From contig JAEYTN010000462.1 in the NCBI GenBank assembly GCA_023433985.1, positions 1 through 5,440 of the forward strand: 5,440 bases of DNA, in the 5' to 3' direction. Within the stretch, counting starts at the first letter, position 1; each line of letters opens with the position of its first letter. The notes below the pieces were generated by a model, which was not told the DNA's origin, ran no database searches, and worked only from the letters and a program-made list of their open reading frames with translations. The position numbers and the translations under genes are program-made. Source of the DNA: Pseudomonadota bacterium. Its GTDB lineage: Bacteria > Pseudomonadota > Alphaproteobacteria > Rhizobiales > Devosiaceae. Of the stretch, positions 5,428-5,440 are shown in pieces.

Positions 5428-5440
5428 CCGGCTTTTTTGC

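Noticed and set aside
5414..5438. Plus-strand intrinsic terminator: GCTGG/CCGGC stem followed by six T
   Set aside because: The stem is only 5 bp with a G-T pair and a 9-base loop, and no plus-strand gene precedes it. The T run is better read as an A-tract upstream of the minus-strand gene's -35 candidate.
1..5440. Mobile elements, CRISPR arrays, tRNA or rRNA genes, toxin-antitoxin or defence genes
   Set aside because: No regularly spaced repeats, transposase or integrase motifs, or cloverleaf-like sequences were seen. All coding regions belong to ordinary chromosomal families with uniform base composition.

Overview
This is a GC-rich window with four ordinary intergenic gaps, six protein genes and no RNA genes, insertion sequences, prophage genes or CRISPR repeats. 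Gene content points to an alphaproteobacterium, most likely Hyphomicrobiales or a close relative. The signs are an aerobic-type cobaltochelatase CobT, a 97-residue L28 of the alphaproteobacterial kind, a DUF3108 periplasmic protein next to rpmB, and an esterase-like phytase-family protein directly behind cobT. The genus cannot be fixed from the sequence.

Layout: (1) positions 1-1981, plus strand: the C-terminal half of cobT (cut by the window edge), translationally overlapped by an exported beta-propeller protein of the 'esterase-like activity of phytase' family. (2) 1985-2629, minus: a YhhQ/VUT-type queuosine-precursor transporter, ending 3 bases from the previous gene. (3) 2737-3030, minus: rpmB (ribosomal protein L28) with a well-formed promoter and a strong intrinsic terminator. 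(4) 3240-4052, plus: an exported DUF3108 protein, divergent from rpmB. (5) 4053-4211: a convergent gap with two GC hairpins. (6) 4212-5294, minus: a flavodoxin-fold, cysteine-rich flavoprotein. (7) 5295-5440: its upstream region, with a perfect 10-bp inverted repeat over its ribosome binding site and a weaker dyad further up.

The genes look like a mosaic of housekeeping units, not one system: cobalamin synthesis (cobT), translation (rpmB), tRNA modification supply (queuosine precursor uptake), envelope proteins (phytase-like, DUF3108) and a redox flavoprotein. I did not find an undescribed multi-gene system. The item most worth checking is the inverted repeat that would bury the Shine-Dalgarno sequence of the flavoprotein gene in a hairpin.
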